From positions 2,418,001-2,482,000 of the forward strand of contig NZ_CP158687.1 of assembly GCF_040580765.1 (NCBI RefSeq): 64,000 bases of DNA, read 5' to 3'. The DNA comes from Lentibacter algarum (lineage in GTDB: Bacteria > Pseudomonadota > Alphaproteobacteria > Rhodobacterales > Rhodobacteraceae). The stretch's first letter is position 1. Every line of letters begins with the position of its first letter. Below the pieces are notes generated by a model, which was given only the letters and a program-made list of their open reading frames with translations, was not told the DNA's origin and did not search any database. This document shows positions 23,474 through 33,569 of the stretch, in pieces. Made by a program: the position numbers and the translations under genes.

Positions 23474-25375
23474 TTACTTCGCAAAGCCGATCCCTTGCAG
23501 CGCAACCTTGATTTCATCCAAAATGGCTGGATCATCAATCGTCGCTGGCATCTTGAACTCCTTGCCATCAGCAATCGAGACCATCGTACCACGCAAAATT
23601 TTGCCCGAGCGTGTCTTGGGCAAACGCTCAACAACGCAAGCAAGCTTAAATGCCGCCACAGGACCGATCTTCTCGCGCACAAGGGTCACACATTCCTTGA
23701 CGATTTCCTCATGCGGACGGTTCACGCCATTGGACAGGCATACAAATCCGACAGGCAACTGCCCCTTAAGCTCGTCGCTCACACCAATCACAGCGCATTC
23801 CGCAACATCAGGGTGAGAGGCGAGCACTTCTTCCATCCCGCCTGTGCTCAGACGGTGGCCCGCTACGTTGATCACATCATCCGTGCGCGCCATGATATAG
23901 AGGTAGCCATCCTCATCAATCATCCCAGCATCACCCGTCTCGTAGTAACCAGGGAAGGTGTTGAGGTAACTCTTCTGAAAGCGCGCCTCTGCGTTCCACA
24001 GGTTGGGAAGCGTTCCGGGCGGCAGCGGCAGCTTGACCGCAATCGCGCCCAGCTCTCCCGCAGGCAGCTCATGTCCCGCCTCATCCAGAATATGCACATC
24101 ATACCCCGGCATAGGCACTGAGGGGCTGCCAAGCTTCACAGGCAACATCTCGACGCCCACAGGATTCGCCGCAATGGCCCAGCCCGTCTCGGTCTGCCAC
24201 CAATGGTCAATCACAGGAACCTTGAGCTGATCTTGCGCCCAGACAATCGTATCGGGGTCGGCCCGCTCACCGGCAAGATAGACAGTCTTCAGACAGCTTA
24301 GGTCGTATTTCCCGACAAACTCGCCCTTCGGATCGACGCGTTTGACAGCGCGGAAGGCGGTCGGCGCTGTGAAAAAGCTTTTCACCTTATGCTCGGAAAT
24401 AACCCGCCAGAATGTCCCCGCATCAGGCGTGCCCACGGGCTTGCCCTCAAAGACAATCGTCGTATTGCCATGAATCAGCGGCCCGTAGGCAATATAGCTA
24501 TGCCCCACAACCCAGCCCACATCCGACGCCGCCCAAAAGACATCGCCGGGGTCGACATTGTAGATATTCTTCATGCTCCAGTTGAGCGCCACCATGTGAC
24601 CAGCGGTGTGACGGATCACGCCCTTGGGCGCACCAGTCGTGCCAGAGGTGTAAAGAATATAGGCAGGGTGGTTGCCCTCTACAGGCACACACTCGGCTGG
24701 CTCAACGCCATATTGAAACCCGTGCCAGTTAAAGTCACGGCCTTCTTTGAGCTCAGCAACTTCTTGTTCCCGCTGGAAAATAACGGTGAACTCAGGCTTA
24801 TGAGTGGCCATATCAATGGCCCCGTCAAGAAGCGGCTTGTAATGTACAACGCGTCCTGGCTCGAGGCCACAGGAGGCCGCGATAATGGCCTTGGGCTTGG
24901 CATCATCAATCCGAACAGCAAGCTCGCTCGCCGCAAAGCCGCCAAACACAACAGAATGCACAGCGCCGAGCCGCGCACAGGCCAGCATCGCTTCAAGTGC
25001 TTCAGGCACCATCGGCATGTAAATGATGACGCGGTCACCCTTCTCGATCCCCTTGGCGCGCAGCGCGCCTGCGAGTGTCGCGACGCGGTTGCGCAGCTCG
25101 ACATACGAAATCTCGCGTTTGGTGTGAGTGATGGGGCTGTCATAGATAATAGCCGTCTGCTCGCCGCGCCCTGCCTCTACATGGCGGTCAACGGCATTAT
25201 AGCAGGTGTTGCACTTTGCGTCGGCAAACCACTCATAAAGATTGTCGCCCTTGTCAAAGAGCGCCTTTGAGGGTTTCTCGTCCCAGTTAATCGCTTCAGC
25301 CGCCTTCATCCAAAAGGCTTCAGGGTCGGCCTTCCAGCCATCATAGAGCGCTTTATAGCCCGCGGTATTGCCCAT
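23474..25375 (-). CDS. prpE: Propionate-CoA ligase (propionyl-CoA synthetase)
   Basis: This 633-residue acyl-CoA synthetase activates propionate via an adenylate. It has the P-loop YTSGTTGAPKGV (about residue 250), DVGWVVGHSYI, WWQTETGW, YYETGDAG and the C-terminal lysine motif KTRSGKILRG (about residue 590). The segment GHMVALNWSMKNIY is typical of PrpE rather than acetyl-CoA synthetase. ATG 25375 has GGAGGAG upstream. The upstream region holds TTTGCAAA boxes like those bound by the propionyl-CoA regulator PccR in Rhodobacter, which supports the propionate assignment. Confidence 0.88.
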   Translation of the reverse strand: MGNTAGYKALYDGWKADPEAFWMKAAEAINWDEKPSKALFDKGDNLYEWFADAKCNTCYNAVDRHVEAGRGEQTAIIYDSPITHTKREISYVELRNRVATLAGALRAKGIEKGDRVIIYMPMVPEALEAMLACARLGAVHSVVFGGFAASELAVRIDDAKPKAIIAASCGLEPGRVVHYKPLLDGAIDMATHKPEFTVIFQREQEVAELKEGRDFNWHGFQYGVEPAECVPVEGNHPAYILYTSGTTGAPKGVIRHTAGHMVALNWSMKNIYNVDPGDVFWAASDVGWVVGHSYIAYGPLIHGNTTIVFEGKPVGTPDAGTFWRVISEHKVKSFFTAPTAFRAVKRVDPKGEFVGKYDLSCLKTVYLAGERADPDTIVWAQDQLKVPVIDHWWQTETGWAIAANPVGVEMLPVKLGSPSVPMPGYDVHILDEAGHELPAGELGAIAVKLPLPPGTLPNLWNAEARFQKSYLNTFPGYYETGDAGMIDEDGYLYIMARTDDVINVAGHRLSTGGMEEVLASHPDVAECAVIGVSDELKGQLPVGFVCLSNGVNRPHEEIVKECVTLVREKIGPVAAFKLACVVERLPKTRSGKILRGTMVSIADGKEFKMPATIDDPAILDEIKVALQGIGFAK

Positions 25376-25458
25376 AGTGTTCTCCTCCACTTTGACAAGA
25401 GAGGTAAAGGCCAGCCCGACCCTTAGGCAAGCAAGGAGTCACAATGCGCGGCAGTTTG

Positions 25459-25555
25459 GCGCAAATATTTTGCAATTTCTGCTGCAAATTTTTGCAAATA
25501 TATCCACGAAGCCTAAGCTTCGCAGACAATATCGCATCATTTGCAAATTTGCGAA
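25459..25555. promoter_or_regulatory. TTTGCAAA-type boxes upstream of prpE
   Basis: Copies of GCAAA/TTTGC recur here: GCGCAAATATTTTGC (25459-25473), TGCAAATTTTTGCAAA (25483-25498) and TTTGCAAATTTGCGAA (25540-25555). A CGAAGC-ctaa-GCTTCG dyad lies between (25507-25522). Short-chain acyl-CoA regulators of the PccR/RamB type bind TTTGCAAA repeats, and prpE is a fitting target. The regulator gene is not in the window. Confidence 0.6.
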
Positions 25556-25570
25556 GTCCTACCTGAAAAC

Positions 25571-27850
25571 TCAGCCATAGCTTTTCACAGGCGTGCCCGC
25601 AATCGCCGCCATGTTGAGCAGTCCCCGCGCCGTGATCCCGGGGCTGACAACATGCGCACGGTTTCCCATACCCATGAGGATCGGGCCAACTTCGAGCCCG
25701 CCCGCCTTCATTTTCAGGATATTACGCGCCGCCGAGGCCGCATCCGCATGGCCAAAAATCAACACATTCGCCACGCCCTCAAGCCTGCCAGCTGGAAGCA
25801 AGCGCTCACGCAGCTCCGGGTCAAGCGCCGCGTCAACATTCATCTCGCCCTCATATTGAAAGTCCCGTGGCGCTGCGTCCAAAATCTCAATCGCCGCACG
25901 AATGCGTTCCCCCGAGCCAAACGGCTGATTGCCAAACTGGCTCTGGCTGCAAAGCGCCACTTTCGGCTCAACGCCAAAGCGCTTGGCATGGCGCGCAGCA
26001 CCTATCGCCGCCTCGGCGATCTGCTCAGGCGTCGGCAGCGTATGCACATGCGTATCAGCAATAAACAGCGGCCCATCCTCAAGGATCATCATCGACAAGG
26101 CCCCGTGGGGCCGCAACTCGCGACTGCCAAGTACCTGCTGCACATAGTTCAAGTGCCAGCGAAACTCGCCGAATGTTCCGCAAATGAGGCTGTCGGCCTC
26201 GCCACGATGGACAGCAATCGCACCAATCGCTGTCGTATTCGTGCGCATGATCGCACGGGCCAAGTCAGGCGTGACGCCCTTGCGCGCCATGATCTCGTGA
26301 TAGCTGCCCCAGAAATCGCGATAGCGCGGGTCATTCTCTGGATTGACCAGTTCAAAATCCTTGCCAGCCCGCGCCGTAATCCCGAAACGCTCACAGCGCG
26401 CCTCAATCACCTCTGGGCGACCAATCAAAATGGGGCGCTCCGTTGTCTCTTCCAAAATTGCCTGCGCGGCACGCAGCACGCGCTCATCCTCACCCTCGGC
26501 AAAGATAATCCGCCGCGAGGCATGGCTCGCCGCATCAAACACAGGCCGCATCAAAAGCGCCGACTTAAAGACCGACGCATTGAGCCGCTCTTTATAAGCC
26601 TCCAAATCTTCCAACGGTTTGGTTGCAACGCCCGTTTCCATAGCCGCCTTGGCCACAGCCGAGCTGACGACAGCCGAAAGACGCAGGTCAAACGGCTTGG
26701 GAATAAGATACTCCGCACCAAAGGTCAGCGCCTCGCCCTTATAGGCGGCTGCCGCCTCCGCACTTGTGGTCGCGCGCGCCAGAGCCGCGATCCCGTCCAC
26801 ACAGCCAATCTGCATCGCATCATTGATCTCGGTTGCGCCCACATCAAGCGCACCACGGAAGATAAACGGAAAACACAGCACATTGTTGACTTGGTTCGGA
26901 TAGTCAGACCGTCCCGTCGCAATCACAGCATCAGGCGCCACAGCACGCACCTCATCAGGCATAATCTCGGGGGTCGGGTTCGCCAGCGCAAAGATCACGG
27001 GCCGCTTGCTCATCTTCTTCACATGCTCAGGTTTAAGCACACCGGGCCCAGACAGGCCCAAAAACATATCCGCACCATCAACCACATCATCAAGTGTGCG
27101 CTTGTCCGTCTTTTGTGCAAATGCCGCCTTCTGGGGGTTCATGTCCTCTTCGCGGCCCTCATAAACGAGGCCGTGAATGTCACAAAGCCAGACATTTTCA
27201 CGCTTCACACCAAGCTTCAGCAAAAGGTTGAGGCAGGCGATCCCTGCCGCGCCGCCGCCCGTGCTGACAATCTTGATGTCTTCAAACTTCTTACCCACCA
27301 CATGCAGCGCATTTGTCGCCGCCGCGCCCACAACAATCGCTGTGCCGTGCTGGTCGTCATGAAATACAGGGATGCCCATGCGCTCACGGCAGATTTTCTC
27401 GACAATAAAGCAATCGGGCGCCTTGATGTCCTCAAGGTTGATCGCTCCAAAGGTTGGCTCCAGCGCACAAACAATCTCGGCCAGCTTCACAGGGTCACTC
27501 TCGTTCACTTCGATATCAAAGCAATCAATCCCTGCAAATTTCTTGAACAAGACCGCCTTCCCTTCCATCACGGGCTTGGACGCCAGCGCGCCGATATTGC
27601 CAAGGCCCAGCACAGCCGTGCCGTTTGTCACCACAGCCACAAGATTTCCTCGGGCCGTGTAACGGCTTGCATCTGCTGGATTTTTAGCAATTTCGATACA
27701 GGCCTCCGCAACACCAGGAGAGTAAGCACGGGCCAAGTCGCGTCCGTTGGCCATCGGCTTTGTCGGGCGGATCTCAAGCTTCCCAGGGCGTGGAAATTCG
27801 TGATAGTTCAGCGCCGCTTCGCGCGCCGTTTCGGTCTTATCAATCGACAT
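25571..27850 (-). CDS. maeB: NADP-dependent malic enzyme with C-terminal phosphotransacetylase-like domain
   Basis: This 759-residue protein is the long malic enzyme type. The N-terminal ~420 residues decarboxylate malate to pyruvate (motifs [18 protein letters not shown] about residue 155, and the NADP site [12 protein letters not shown]). The last ~330 residues resemble phosphate acetyltransferase ([23 protein letters not shown]) but usually lack that activity and act as a regulatory domain sensing acetyl-CoA. ATG 27850 follows GAGGGAGAG. Close to prpE, it fits a role in C3/C4 carbon balance. A shared palindrome lies 41 bp upstream. Confidence 0.94.
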   Translation of the reverse strand: MSIDKTETAREAALNYHEFPRPGKLEIRPTKPMANGRDLARAYSPGVAEACIEIAKNPADASRYTARGNLVAVVTNGTAVLGLGNIGALASKPVMEGKAVLFKKFAGIDCFDIEVNESDPVKLAEIVCALEPTFGAINLEDIKAPDCFIVEKICRERMGIPVFHDDQHGTAIVVGAAATNALHVVGKKFEDIKIVSTGGGAAGIACLNLLLKLGVKRENVWLCDIHGLVYEGREEDMNPQKAAFAQKTDKRTLDDVVDGADMFLGLSGPGVLKPEHVKKMSKRPVIFALANPTPEIMPDEVRAVAPDAVIATGRSDYPNQVNNVLCFPFIFRGALDVGATEINDAMQIGCVDGIAALARATTSAEAAAAYKGEALTFGAEYLIPKPFDLRLSAVVSSAVAKAAMETGVATKPLEDLEAYKERLNASVFKSALLMRPVFDAASHASRRIIFAEGEDERVLRAAQAILEETTERPILIGRPEVIEARCERFGITARAGKDFELVNPENDPRYRDFWGSYHEIMARKGVTPDLARAIMRTNTTAIGAIAVHRGEADSLICGTFGEFRWHLNYVQQVLGSRELRPHGALSMMILEDGPLFIADTHVHTLPTPEQIAEAAIGAARHAKRFGVEPKVALCSQSQFGNQPFGSGERIRAAIEILDAAPRDFQYEGEMNVDAALDPELRERLLPAGRLEGVANVLIFGHADAASAARNILKMKAGGLEVGPILMGMGNRAHVVSPGITARGLLNMAAIAGTPVKSYG

Positions 27851-27890
27851 AGTCTCTCCCTCGGCCCTGAGCCTTTTCAAAAGTAGTTTA

Positions 27891-27909
27891 ACATTAAACC
27901 AATTAATGT
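27891..27909. promoter_or_regulatory. Palindrome between maeB and cdd, shared with 13909
   Basis: ACATTAA-accaa-TTAATGT is a perfect 7-bp dyad. Its 17-bp core CATTAAACC-AA-TTAATG matches the core at 13910-13926 at 15 of 17 positions. It sits between the divergent maeB and the cdd-deoA-deoB-upp operon and could control either. Confidence 0.55.
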
Positions 27910-27999
27910 GAAGCCAAATTTCTCATTCTGACGAATCTCCCCTTGCACTCGCCAGTCTGTCCCTTCCAAGATACCCCAAAACAAACAGAAAGACACAGC

Positions 28000-28392
28000 A
28001 TGTCCCTCTCTGACGCCGCGCGCACTGTCCGCGCCAATGCCTACGCCCCCTATTCCAACTTTAAGGTCGGCGCCGCCATTCGCGCCGCCTCAGGCGAGGT
28101 GTTTTCTGGCTGCAACGTCGAAAATGTCGCCTATCCCGAAGGCACATGTGCCGAGGCAGGGGCAATCGCGGCCATGGTCGCCGCTGGGCAAACACAGCTC
28201 ACCGAGGTCTACGTCATCGCCGATAGCCCCGCACCTGTGCCTCCCTGTGGCGGCTGCCGCCAAAAGCTTATGGAGTTCGGCCAAGCCGACACCCGTGTAA
28301 CCCTCGCCACAACGGCAGGCACAGAAATCAGCTACACCCTTGCCGAATTGCTTCCTGGTGCCTTTGCCAGCGCCCACATGGACAACACATGA
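28000..28392 (+). CDS. cdd: Cytidine deaminase
   Basis: This 130-residue homotetrameric-type enzyme deaminates cytidine and deoxycytidine. The N-terminal YAPYSNFKVGAA and NVENVAYPEGTCAEAGA (Cys ligand and catalytic Glu, about residues 49-57) and PCGGCRQ (two Cys ligands, about residue 84) form the Zn site. It is the first gene of a four-gene salvage operon; its stop overlaps deoA by 4 bp. ATG 28000 fits the family length. Confidence 0.95.
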   Translation: MSLSDAARTVRANAYAPYSNFKVGAAIRAASGEVFSGCNVENVAYPEGTCAEAGAIAAMVAAGQTQLTEVYVIADSPAPVPPCGGCRQKLMEFGQADTRVTLATTAGTEISYTLAELLPGAFASAHMDNT

Positions 28393-29696
28393 CCAACACC
28401 CGCGCCCTGCTCGCCGCTCTGCGCCGTGGTCAGCCCATCGGCTCGGCAGCGCTCGGCAGCTTTGCCCAAGGCTTGGCCGATGGCTCCGTGTCTGATGCCC
28501 AAGCAGGGGCCTTTGCCATGGGCGTGGTGCTCTCCAAGCTCTCTCATGAAGACTCCGTCGCCCTCACCCTCGCCATGCGCGACAGCGGTGATGTCACAGA
28601 ATGGGACCTCCCCGCACCCATCGTTGACAAGCACTCCACAGGCGGGATCGGGGATTGCGTCTCGCTTCTGCTTGCCCCCGCGCTTGCCGCCTGCGGAGCG
28701 TTCGTGCCCATGATCTCTGGTCGCGGCCTTGGCCACACGGGCGGTACGCTCGACAAGCTCGACGCCATCCCCGGCTTCAAGACCGCGCTCAGCATGGGCG
28801 AGTTTCAGCGCGCCGTGCGTGAAAATGGCCTCGCCATCGTCTCCGCATCCCCCAATCTCGCCCCCGCTGACAAGCGCCTCTATGCGATCCGCGATGTGAC
28901 AAGTACGGTCGAAAGCCTTGACCTCATCACCGCATCGATCCTTTCCAAAAAGCTCGCCGCAGGGCTTGAGGCGCTGGTGCTCGATGTCAAATGCGGCTCT
29001 GGCGCGTTTATGAAAACGCCTGACGAAGCCCGCGCACTTGCGCAATCGCTCGTCAGTATCGCCAATGCCGCAGGCTGCAAGACATCCGCCCTCATCACAG
29101 AGATGAGCCAGCCCCTCGTCGCGTCGCTTGGAAATGCCCTCGAAATCTCCGAGATCATGCGCGCGCTCACCTCTCCCGCCCCGTCCCGCCTCGCCGATAT
29201 CACCGCCGCGCTTGGTGGGCAGCTCCTCGCCGATGCAGCCCTCGCAAGCTCACCCGAAGAGGGCGCAACCAAGATCACGCAAGCCATCGCTTCAGGCCGC
29301 GCCGCCGAAGCCTTCGCACGCATGTGTGCGGCCCAAGGCGGGCCCCGCGGGTTTGCCGACAACTGGGCGCGCTACCTGCCCGAAGCCAATATCATCCGCG
29401 AAGTCACAGCCCCCGAAGCGGGCTATATCGCTGCCTATGATGGCGAAGCGCTCGGCCTTGCTGTGGTCAGCCTCGGCGGTGGGCGGCAGGTTGAAAGTGA
29501 CAGCATCGACTACGCTGTCGGCCTCTCTGACATGCTCCCGCTCGGGACACGCGTCGAAAAGGGCCAGCCCATCGCCCGCGTCCATGCCAGCCGCGAAGAC
29601 GCCGCCCGCCGCGCAGCAGTGGACGTTCTTCAAGCCACAACTCTTGGCTCAGCCCCAACAGAACAGCCTCTCTTGCTTGAGAGGGTCACAGCATGA
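28389..29696 (+). CDS. deoA: Thymidine phosphorylase
   Basis: This 435-residue enzyme splits thymidine or deoxyuridine with phosphate to give the base and deoxyribose-1-phosphate. The phosphate-binding signature DKHSTGGIGD is at about residue 79, and SGRGLGHTGGTLDKL (about residue 108) and VKCGSGAFM (about residue 195) are typical. It overlaps cdd (ATGA) and deoB (ATGA), indicating coupled translation. Confidence 0.96.
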   Translation: MTNTRALLAALRRGQPIGSAALGSFAQGLADGSVSDAQAGAFAMGVVLSKLSHEDSVALTLAMRDSGDVTEWDLPAPIVDKHSTGGIGDCVSLLLAPALAACGAFVPMISGRGLGHTGGTLDKLDAIPGFKTALSMGEFQRAVRENGLAIVSASPNLAPADKRLYAIRDVTSTVESLDLITASILSKKLAAGLEALVLDVKCGSGAFMKTPDEARALAQSLVSIANAAGCKTSALITEMSQPLVASLGNALEISEIMRALTSPAPSRLADITAALGGQLLADAALASSPEEGATKITQAIASGRAAEAFARMCAAQGGPRGFADNWARYLPEANIIREVTAPEAGYIAAYDGEALGLAVVSLGGGRQVESDSIDYAVGLSDMLPLGTRVEKGQPIARVHASREDAARRAAVDVLQATTLGSAPTEQPLLLERVTA

Positions 29697-30865
29697 GCCG
29701 CGCCTTCCTTGTCGTGCTCGACAGCGCTGGTATCGGCGGCGCACCAGATGCCGACCAGTTCTTCAACGGCGCCTTACCCGACACAGGCGCAAACACGCTG
29801 GGTCATATTTATCAGGCCTGCGCGCCCGCACTGCCCAACATGGAAAGCCTCGGCCTCAAACAAGCCATCACGCTCGCTTCTGGCCTCGCCCTACCAAACA
29901 CAGCAGAGCTTGCTGGCCGTTTTGCCGCCGCCACAGAAGTAAGCCTCGGCAAGGACACCCCGTCAGGCCATTGGGAGCTTGCGGGCGTGCCCGTCCCTTG
30001 GGCGTGGCACTATTTCCCTGACACAACCCCAGCCTTCCCCCCTGATCTGCTCGCACTGGTCGCCAAGCTTGCAGGCACAGAAGGAACCCTCGGCAACAGC
30101 CACGCCTCTGGCACAGAGATCATTGATAGCCTCGCCCAAGAGCACATCAAGACAGGCTGGCCGATCTGTTACACCTCTGCAGATTCGGTCTTCCAGATCG
30201 CCGCGCATGAAGACCACTTCGGCCTGCCGCGCCTTCTCAAGCTCTGTGAAGACCTCGCGCCACATCTCCATGCCCTCAAGGTGGGGCGCGTTATCGCCCG
30301 CCCCTTCATCGGCGCCAACGGCAGCTTTCAACGGACAAAGAACCGCCATGACTACGCCATCGCCACGCCCGCGCCCACGCTGCTGGACTGGGCGCAGGCA
30401 GAGGGGCACCACACCCACGCCATCGGCAAAATCAGCGATATATTCTCTCACCGCGGCATCGACACCGCCACAAAGGGCCGCGACGCGGAGCTGATGCAAG
30501 GCCTCCATGACCGCATCAACACAGCCCCTGATGGCTCCCTGACGTTTGCCAATTTCGTGGAGTTTGATACCGAATTCGGCCATCGGCGCGATGCCGAAGG
30601 CTACGCCGCCCACCTCACATGGTTTGACAGAGAGCTCCGCCATATTTTGGCTGCACTGCGCCAAAACGATCTGCTCATCCTCACAGCTGATCACGGCAAT
30701 GATCCGACATGGCAAGGCTCCGACCATACCAGAGAACGTGTCCCCGTTCTGGTTGCGGGCGCAGGCCAAGGTGAGATAGGACACATCCAAATGATAGATG
30801 TCGCCGCCTCCATAGCGGCTCATCTTGGCCTAAAAGAACGCGGATCAGGGGTAAGCTTCCTCTAA
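29693..30865 (+). CDS. deoB: Phosphopentomutase
   Basis: This 390-residue alkaline-phosphatase-fold enzyme converts (deoxy)ribose-1-phosphate to the 5-phosphate. Mn ligands lie in LDSAGIGGAPDA (residues ~8-19) and in TADHGNDPT and DHTRERVP near the C terminus, and the phosphorylated Thr is in KDTPSGHWE (about residue 87). It links deoA to central metabolism. It overlaps deoA by 4 bp; upp follows after 27 bp. Confidence 0.96.
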   Translation: MSRAFLVVLDSAGIGGAPDADQFFNGALPDTGANTLGHIYQACAPALPNMESLGLKQAITLASGLALPNTAELAGRFAAATEVSLGKDTPSGHWELAGVPVPWAWHYFPDTTPAFPPDLLALVAKLAGTEGTLGNSHASGTEIIDSLAQEHIKTGWPICYTSADSVFQIAAHEDHFGLPRLLKLCEDLAPHLHALKVGRVIARPFIGANGSFQRTKNRHDYAIATPAPTLLDWAQAEGHHTHAIGKISDIFSHRGIDTATKGRDAELMQGLHDRINTAPDGSLTFANFVEFDTEFGHRRDAEGYAAHLTWFDRELRHILAALRQNDLLILTADHGNDPTWQGSDHTRERVPVLVAGAGQGEIGHIQMIDVAASIAAHLGLKERGSGVSFL

Positions 30866-30892
30866 AGCGCCAGACGAAAGCGAGATAAGAAT

Positions 30893-31525
30893 ATGAGCAA
30901 AAATCTAACAGTCGTTGATCACCCTCTGGTGCAGCACAAACTCAGCTTCATGCGCGACAAGACCACACCCTCCGCGCACTTCCGGCAGCTCCTTGGCGAA
31001 ATTGCCCAGCTCCTCGCTTATGAAGCCACCCGCGATCTGCCGCTGGAAATGCGCGAGGTCGAAACCCCGCTCCAGCCGATGCAGTCGCCCTACCTGTCAG
31101 GCAAGAAGCTCGCGCTTGTCTCAATCTTGCGGGCAGGAAACGGCATGCTTGATAGCCTGTTACACCTGATCCCGTCCGCGCGTGTCGGCTTTGTCGGCCT
31201 CTACCGCGACGAGGAAACGCTCAAGCCCGTTCAGTATTACTTCAAAGTCCCCGAAGACATCAGCGAGCGCGATGTCCTTGCGATTGACCCCATGCTTGCC
31301 ACGGGCAATTCCTCTGTCGCGGCCATTGATCTCCTCAAAGCAGCCGGTGCGCGCCGCATCACCTTCCTTTGCCTTCTTGCAGCCCCTGAAGGCGTTGCGC
31401 GGATGCAGGAAGCCCACCCTGATGTGCGCATCATCACAGCCTCGCTGGATGAATGTCTCAATGAACAAGGCTACATCGTTCCAGGCCTAGGGGATGCGGG
31501 TGACCGCATGTTCGGCACAAAATAG
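30893..31525 (+). CDS. upp: Uracil phosphoribosyltransferase
   Basis: This 210-residue enzyme makes UMP from uracil and PRPP. It has [11 protein letters not shown] (about residue 73), the PRPP loop [11 protein letters not shown] (about residue 128) and a C-terminal [12 protein letters not shown], all typical. As the last gene of the cdd-deoA-deoB-upp operon it recovers the uracil released by deoA. Confidence 0.96.
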   Translation: MSKNLTVVDHPLVQHKLSFMRDKTTPSAHFRQLLGEIAQLLAYEATRDLPLEMREVETPLQPMQSPYLSGKKLALVSILRAGNGMLDSLLHLIPSARVGFVGLYRDEETLKPVQYYFKVPEDISERDVLAIDPMLATGNSSVAAIDLLKAAGARRITFLCLLAAPEGVARMQEAHPDVRIITASLDECLNEQGYIVPGLGDAGDRMFGTK

Positions 31526-31602
31526 CGCATATTTGCACTATTCTCGGCTAGACTCGTCTTTGGTGATCGGGCATGTTCCTTGCACACTTGTGGGGGCAAG
31601 AT

Positions 31603-33051
31603 ATGAGTTGTAAACGAGTCGCCGCGCTTTGCGCATTTTTCCTAACACTGACGCTCTCAACAGCGCAGGCACAGGCCCTGCGTGATGTTGACGGACCAGT
31701 GAATTTCCCGCCCAGTTCTTACAAAGGCAAACAATTCGTCGATAACAACGGCTGTGCTTTTGTGCGCGCCGGGATTGATGGCCGCGTCAACTGGATCCCG
31801 CGGGTTTCGCGCTCGCGCAAGCTCCTCTGTGGGCTCAAGCCGACCTTCTCTGGAGCTGAAGCCAACCTCGCCCAAGCCCAGAGCGCAAATGCTCCAGTGC
31901 AGATCACCAACAACGAAGCGCCCGCCGCCGCAGCTCCTGCGCCAGCACCAGCGCCGCGTGTTGCAGCTGCCAAGCCTGCTGCCGCGCCCAAGCCTGCTCC
32001 AAAACCTGTTGTGGCCAAGCCGGCACCGCGCGTCGCTCCTGCACCGCAGCCCCGTGTGATAGATGCGACTCCGACAACACGGCCCGCGCCTCAGCGCGTG
32101 CAGCAAGCGCGCATTCAGCCAGCGCCACAGCGCGTTCAGCCTGTCCAGCGTACAATTGCGCCAGTGCCAGCGCCTGCACCCCGTCAGGTACAGCGCGTCA
32201 CACGCGCCACAACCTGCGCCAATTTCACTGGGATCAGCGCCCAATACGCCGGCTCTGGACCGGGTGTGCGCTGCGGCTCACAAACTCAGCCTGTGACTGG
32301 CGCAGTTCAGGTTCAGCGCCAACCCGTCACAGTCATGCGCAATGGCCAGAAAAAAACTGTCCAGCAGCGCGTTGCACAACAGCCGAGCTCTGCACCAGAA
32401 ATCTCAGGCACACCAACAGGCCAACGCATCATCACGCGCAACAGCCAAACAGGCCAGATCAATGCCGCTGGCAACACCCGTGTTGTCCCGCGCCATGTGT
32501 ACAACGAACAACAGCGCTCAGCGGTCACCAACAAAGTGCCGAAGGGCTACCGCAAGGCATGGGATGACGACCGACTCAATCCGAAGCGCGCTCAAATGAC
32601 AGTGGAGGGCATCCGCCAGTCAGACCTCATCTGGACACGTACAATCCCACGTAAGCTCTACGTCAAGGGGACAGGTCGGGTCGTCAACAATCTCTTCCCA
32701 GAGCTGCGCTACCCTTACACAAGCATGAACGATCAAAACGCCGCGATGGGTCTGACAACATCCTCACGCAGCAAGCCTGCCGCAGCCGCCACGCCCCGCA
32801 AACAAGGGGGTACGGCCAAAAGCGGAACAGACGGGCGCTACGTTCAAGTTGGCATGTTCTCAAGCGAAGCCAATGCCCAGCGCGCAGCACAACGCATCTC
32901 CGCCGCAGGCCTGCCCGCACGCTTTGGTACATTGAAAAAAGGTGGCAAATCTTATCGTTTGGTGATGGCAGGGCCCTTCGCCGCGGGCCAGATCAACGCG
33001 GCTGTCGCCACAGCAAGACGTGCAGGATTTTCTGACGCCTACGCGCGCTAA
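31603..33051 (+). CDS. SPOR-domain envelope protein
   Basis: This protein of about 482 residues has a signal peptide (residues 1-24, ending AQAQA). A short cysteine-containing domain follows (NNGCAFVRAG), then a long Pro/Ala/Gln-rich linker (residues ~100-200) and a C-terminal SPOR domain (RYVQVGMFSSEANAQRAA, residues ~410-480). SPOR domains bind denuded peptidoglycan at septa, so a periplasmic cell-division or wall role is likely. The start ATG at 31603 follows GGGGGCAAG. A terminator follows the gene. Confidence 0.86.
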   Translation: MSCKRVAALCAFFLTLTLSTAQAQALRDVDGPVNFPPSSYKGKQFVDNNGCAFVRAGIDGRVNWIPRVSRSRKLLCGLKPTFSGAEANLAQAQSANAPVQITNNEAPAAAAPAPAPAPRVAAAKPAAAPKPAPKPVVAKPAPRVAPAPQPRVIDATPTTRPAPQRVQQARIQPAPQRVQPVQRTIAPVPAPAPRQVQRVTRATTCANFTGISAQYAGSGPGVRCGSQTQPVTGAVQVQRQPVTVMRNGQKKTVQQRVAQQPSSAPEISGTPTGQRIITRNSQTGQINAAGNTRVVPRHVYNEQQRSAVTNKVPKGYRKAWDDDRLNPKRAQMTVEGIRQSDLIWTRTIPRKLYVKGTGRVVNNLFPELRYPYTSMNDQNAAMGLTTSSRSKPAAAATPRKQGGTAKSGTDGRYVQVGMFSSEANAQRAAQRISAAGLPARFGTLKKGGKSYRLVMAGPFAAGQINAAVATARRAGFSDAYAR

Positions 33052-33076
33052 GCCTCGCCTCCATCAGATTGATGAA

Positions 33077-33101
33077 GCCCGCGCTGCAAAGGTCGCGGGC
33101 T
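33077..33101 (+). terminator. Terminator of the SPOR-domain gene
   Basis: AGCCCGCG-N9-CGCGGGCT followed by TTTTCTTT is an intrinsic terminator 25 bp after the stop. Confidence 0.85.
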
Positions 33102-33134
33102 TTTTCTTTGGCTCCCAGCGCACCATAAATGCGC

Positions 33135-33509
33135 CTAGATAAAGCCGCGCAGCCGCAACACAACAATCAGAACCGTCAACACAATCAACAGATTAAATGC
33201 CAGCGCCGAGCCAGCCCGTATCCACTGTCGGCGCTTTACTTCGCTGCGGTCAATCTTTTCCAAATAGGCTTTCAAGCGCCCATGCGACTTGACGATAGCG
33301 GCCTCGTCAAGCTGCACACAAAGCTGCGGATGTGAGACTTTCTCGAGTGCCTCAGTGAGCCGCGCCCCGTTCTGCCTTTGGCGCAGGGGTAGCCCCCTGC
33401 CAACGCTGCGTAACCCTGCGGCCAGGCTTGGCTTGTCCACGCCCAGATGTGCGGCCATCAGCCCCCGCAGCTCACGCTCCATTTCGCTCAAACGGCTCGC
33501 CTCAATCAC
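33135..33509 (-). CDS. Tail-anchored-like small membrane protein
   Basis: This 124-residue protein has a charged helical N-terminal region (residues 1-95, with SEMERELRGLMAAHLG) and a single hydrophobic segment at the C terminus (residues ~98-120), so it is probably anchored by its tail. I do not recognise a family. It is divergent from the hydrolase gene, with starts 61 bp apart, and convergent with the SPOR gene. Confidence 0.65.
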   Translation of the reverse strand: MIEASRLSEMERELRGLMAAHLGVDKPSLAAGLRSVGRGLPLRQRQNGARLTEALEKVSHPQLCVQLDEAAIVKSHGRLKAYLEKIDRSEVKRRQWIRAGSALAFNLLIVLTVLIVVLRLRGFI

Positions 33510-33569
33510 ATCACATCCCGCCTAACTTGCGCCTTTTCCTTCCCGCGGAAAATGGCGTATCACTCGCAT

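Noticed and set aside
23474..25375. Acetyl-CoA synthetase annotation for this gene
   Set aside because: Sequence blocks such as GHMVALNWSMKNIY and DVGWVVGHSY, plus TTTGCAAA boxes upstream, fit propionate-CoA ligase better.
25541..27886. 781-codon frame on the + strand opposite maeB
   Set aside because: It lies antisense to a clear malic enzyme, is rich in Arg/His/Pro in the way of GC-rich shadow frames, and shows no family motif.
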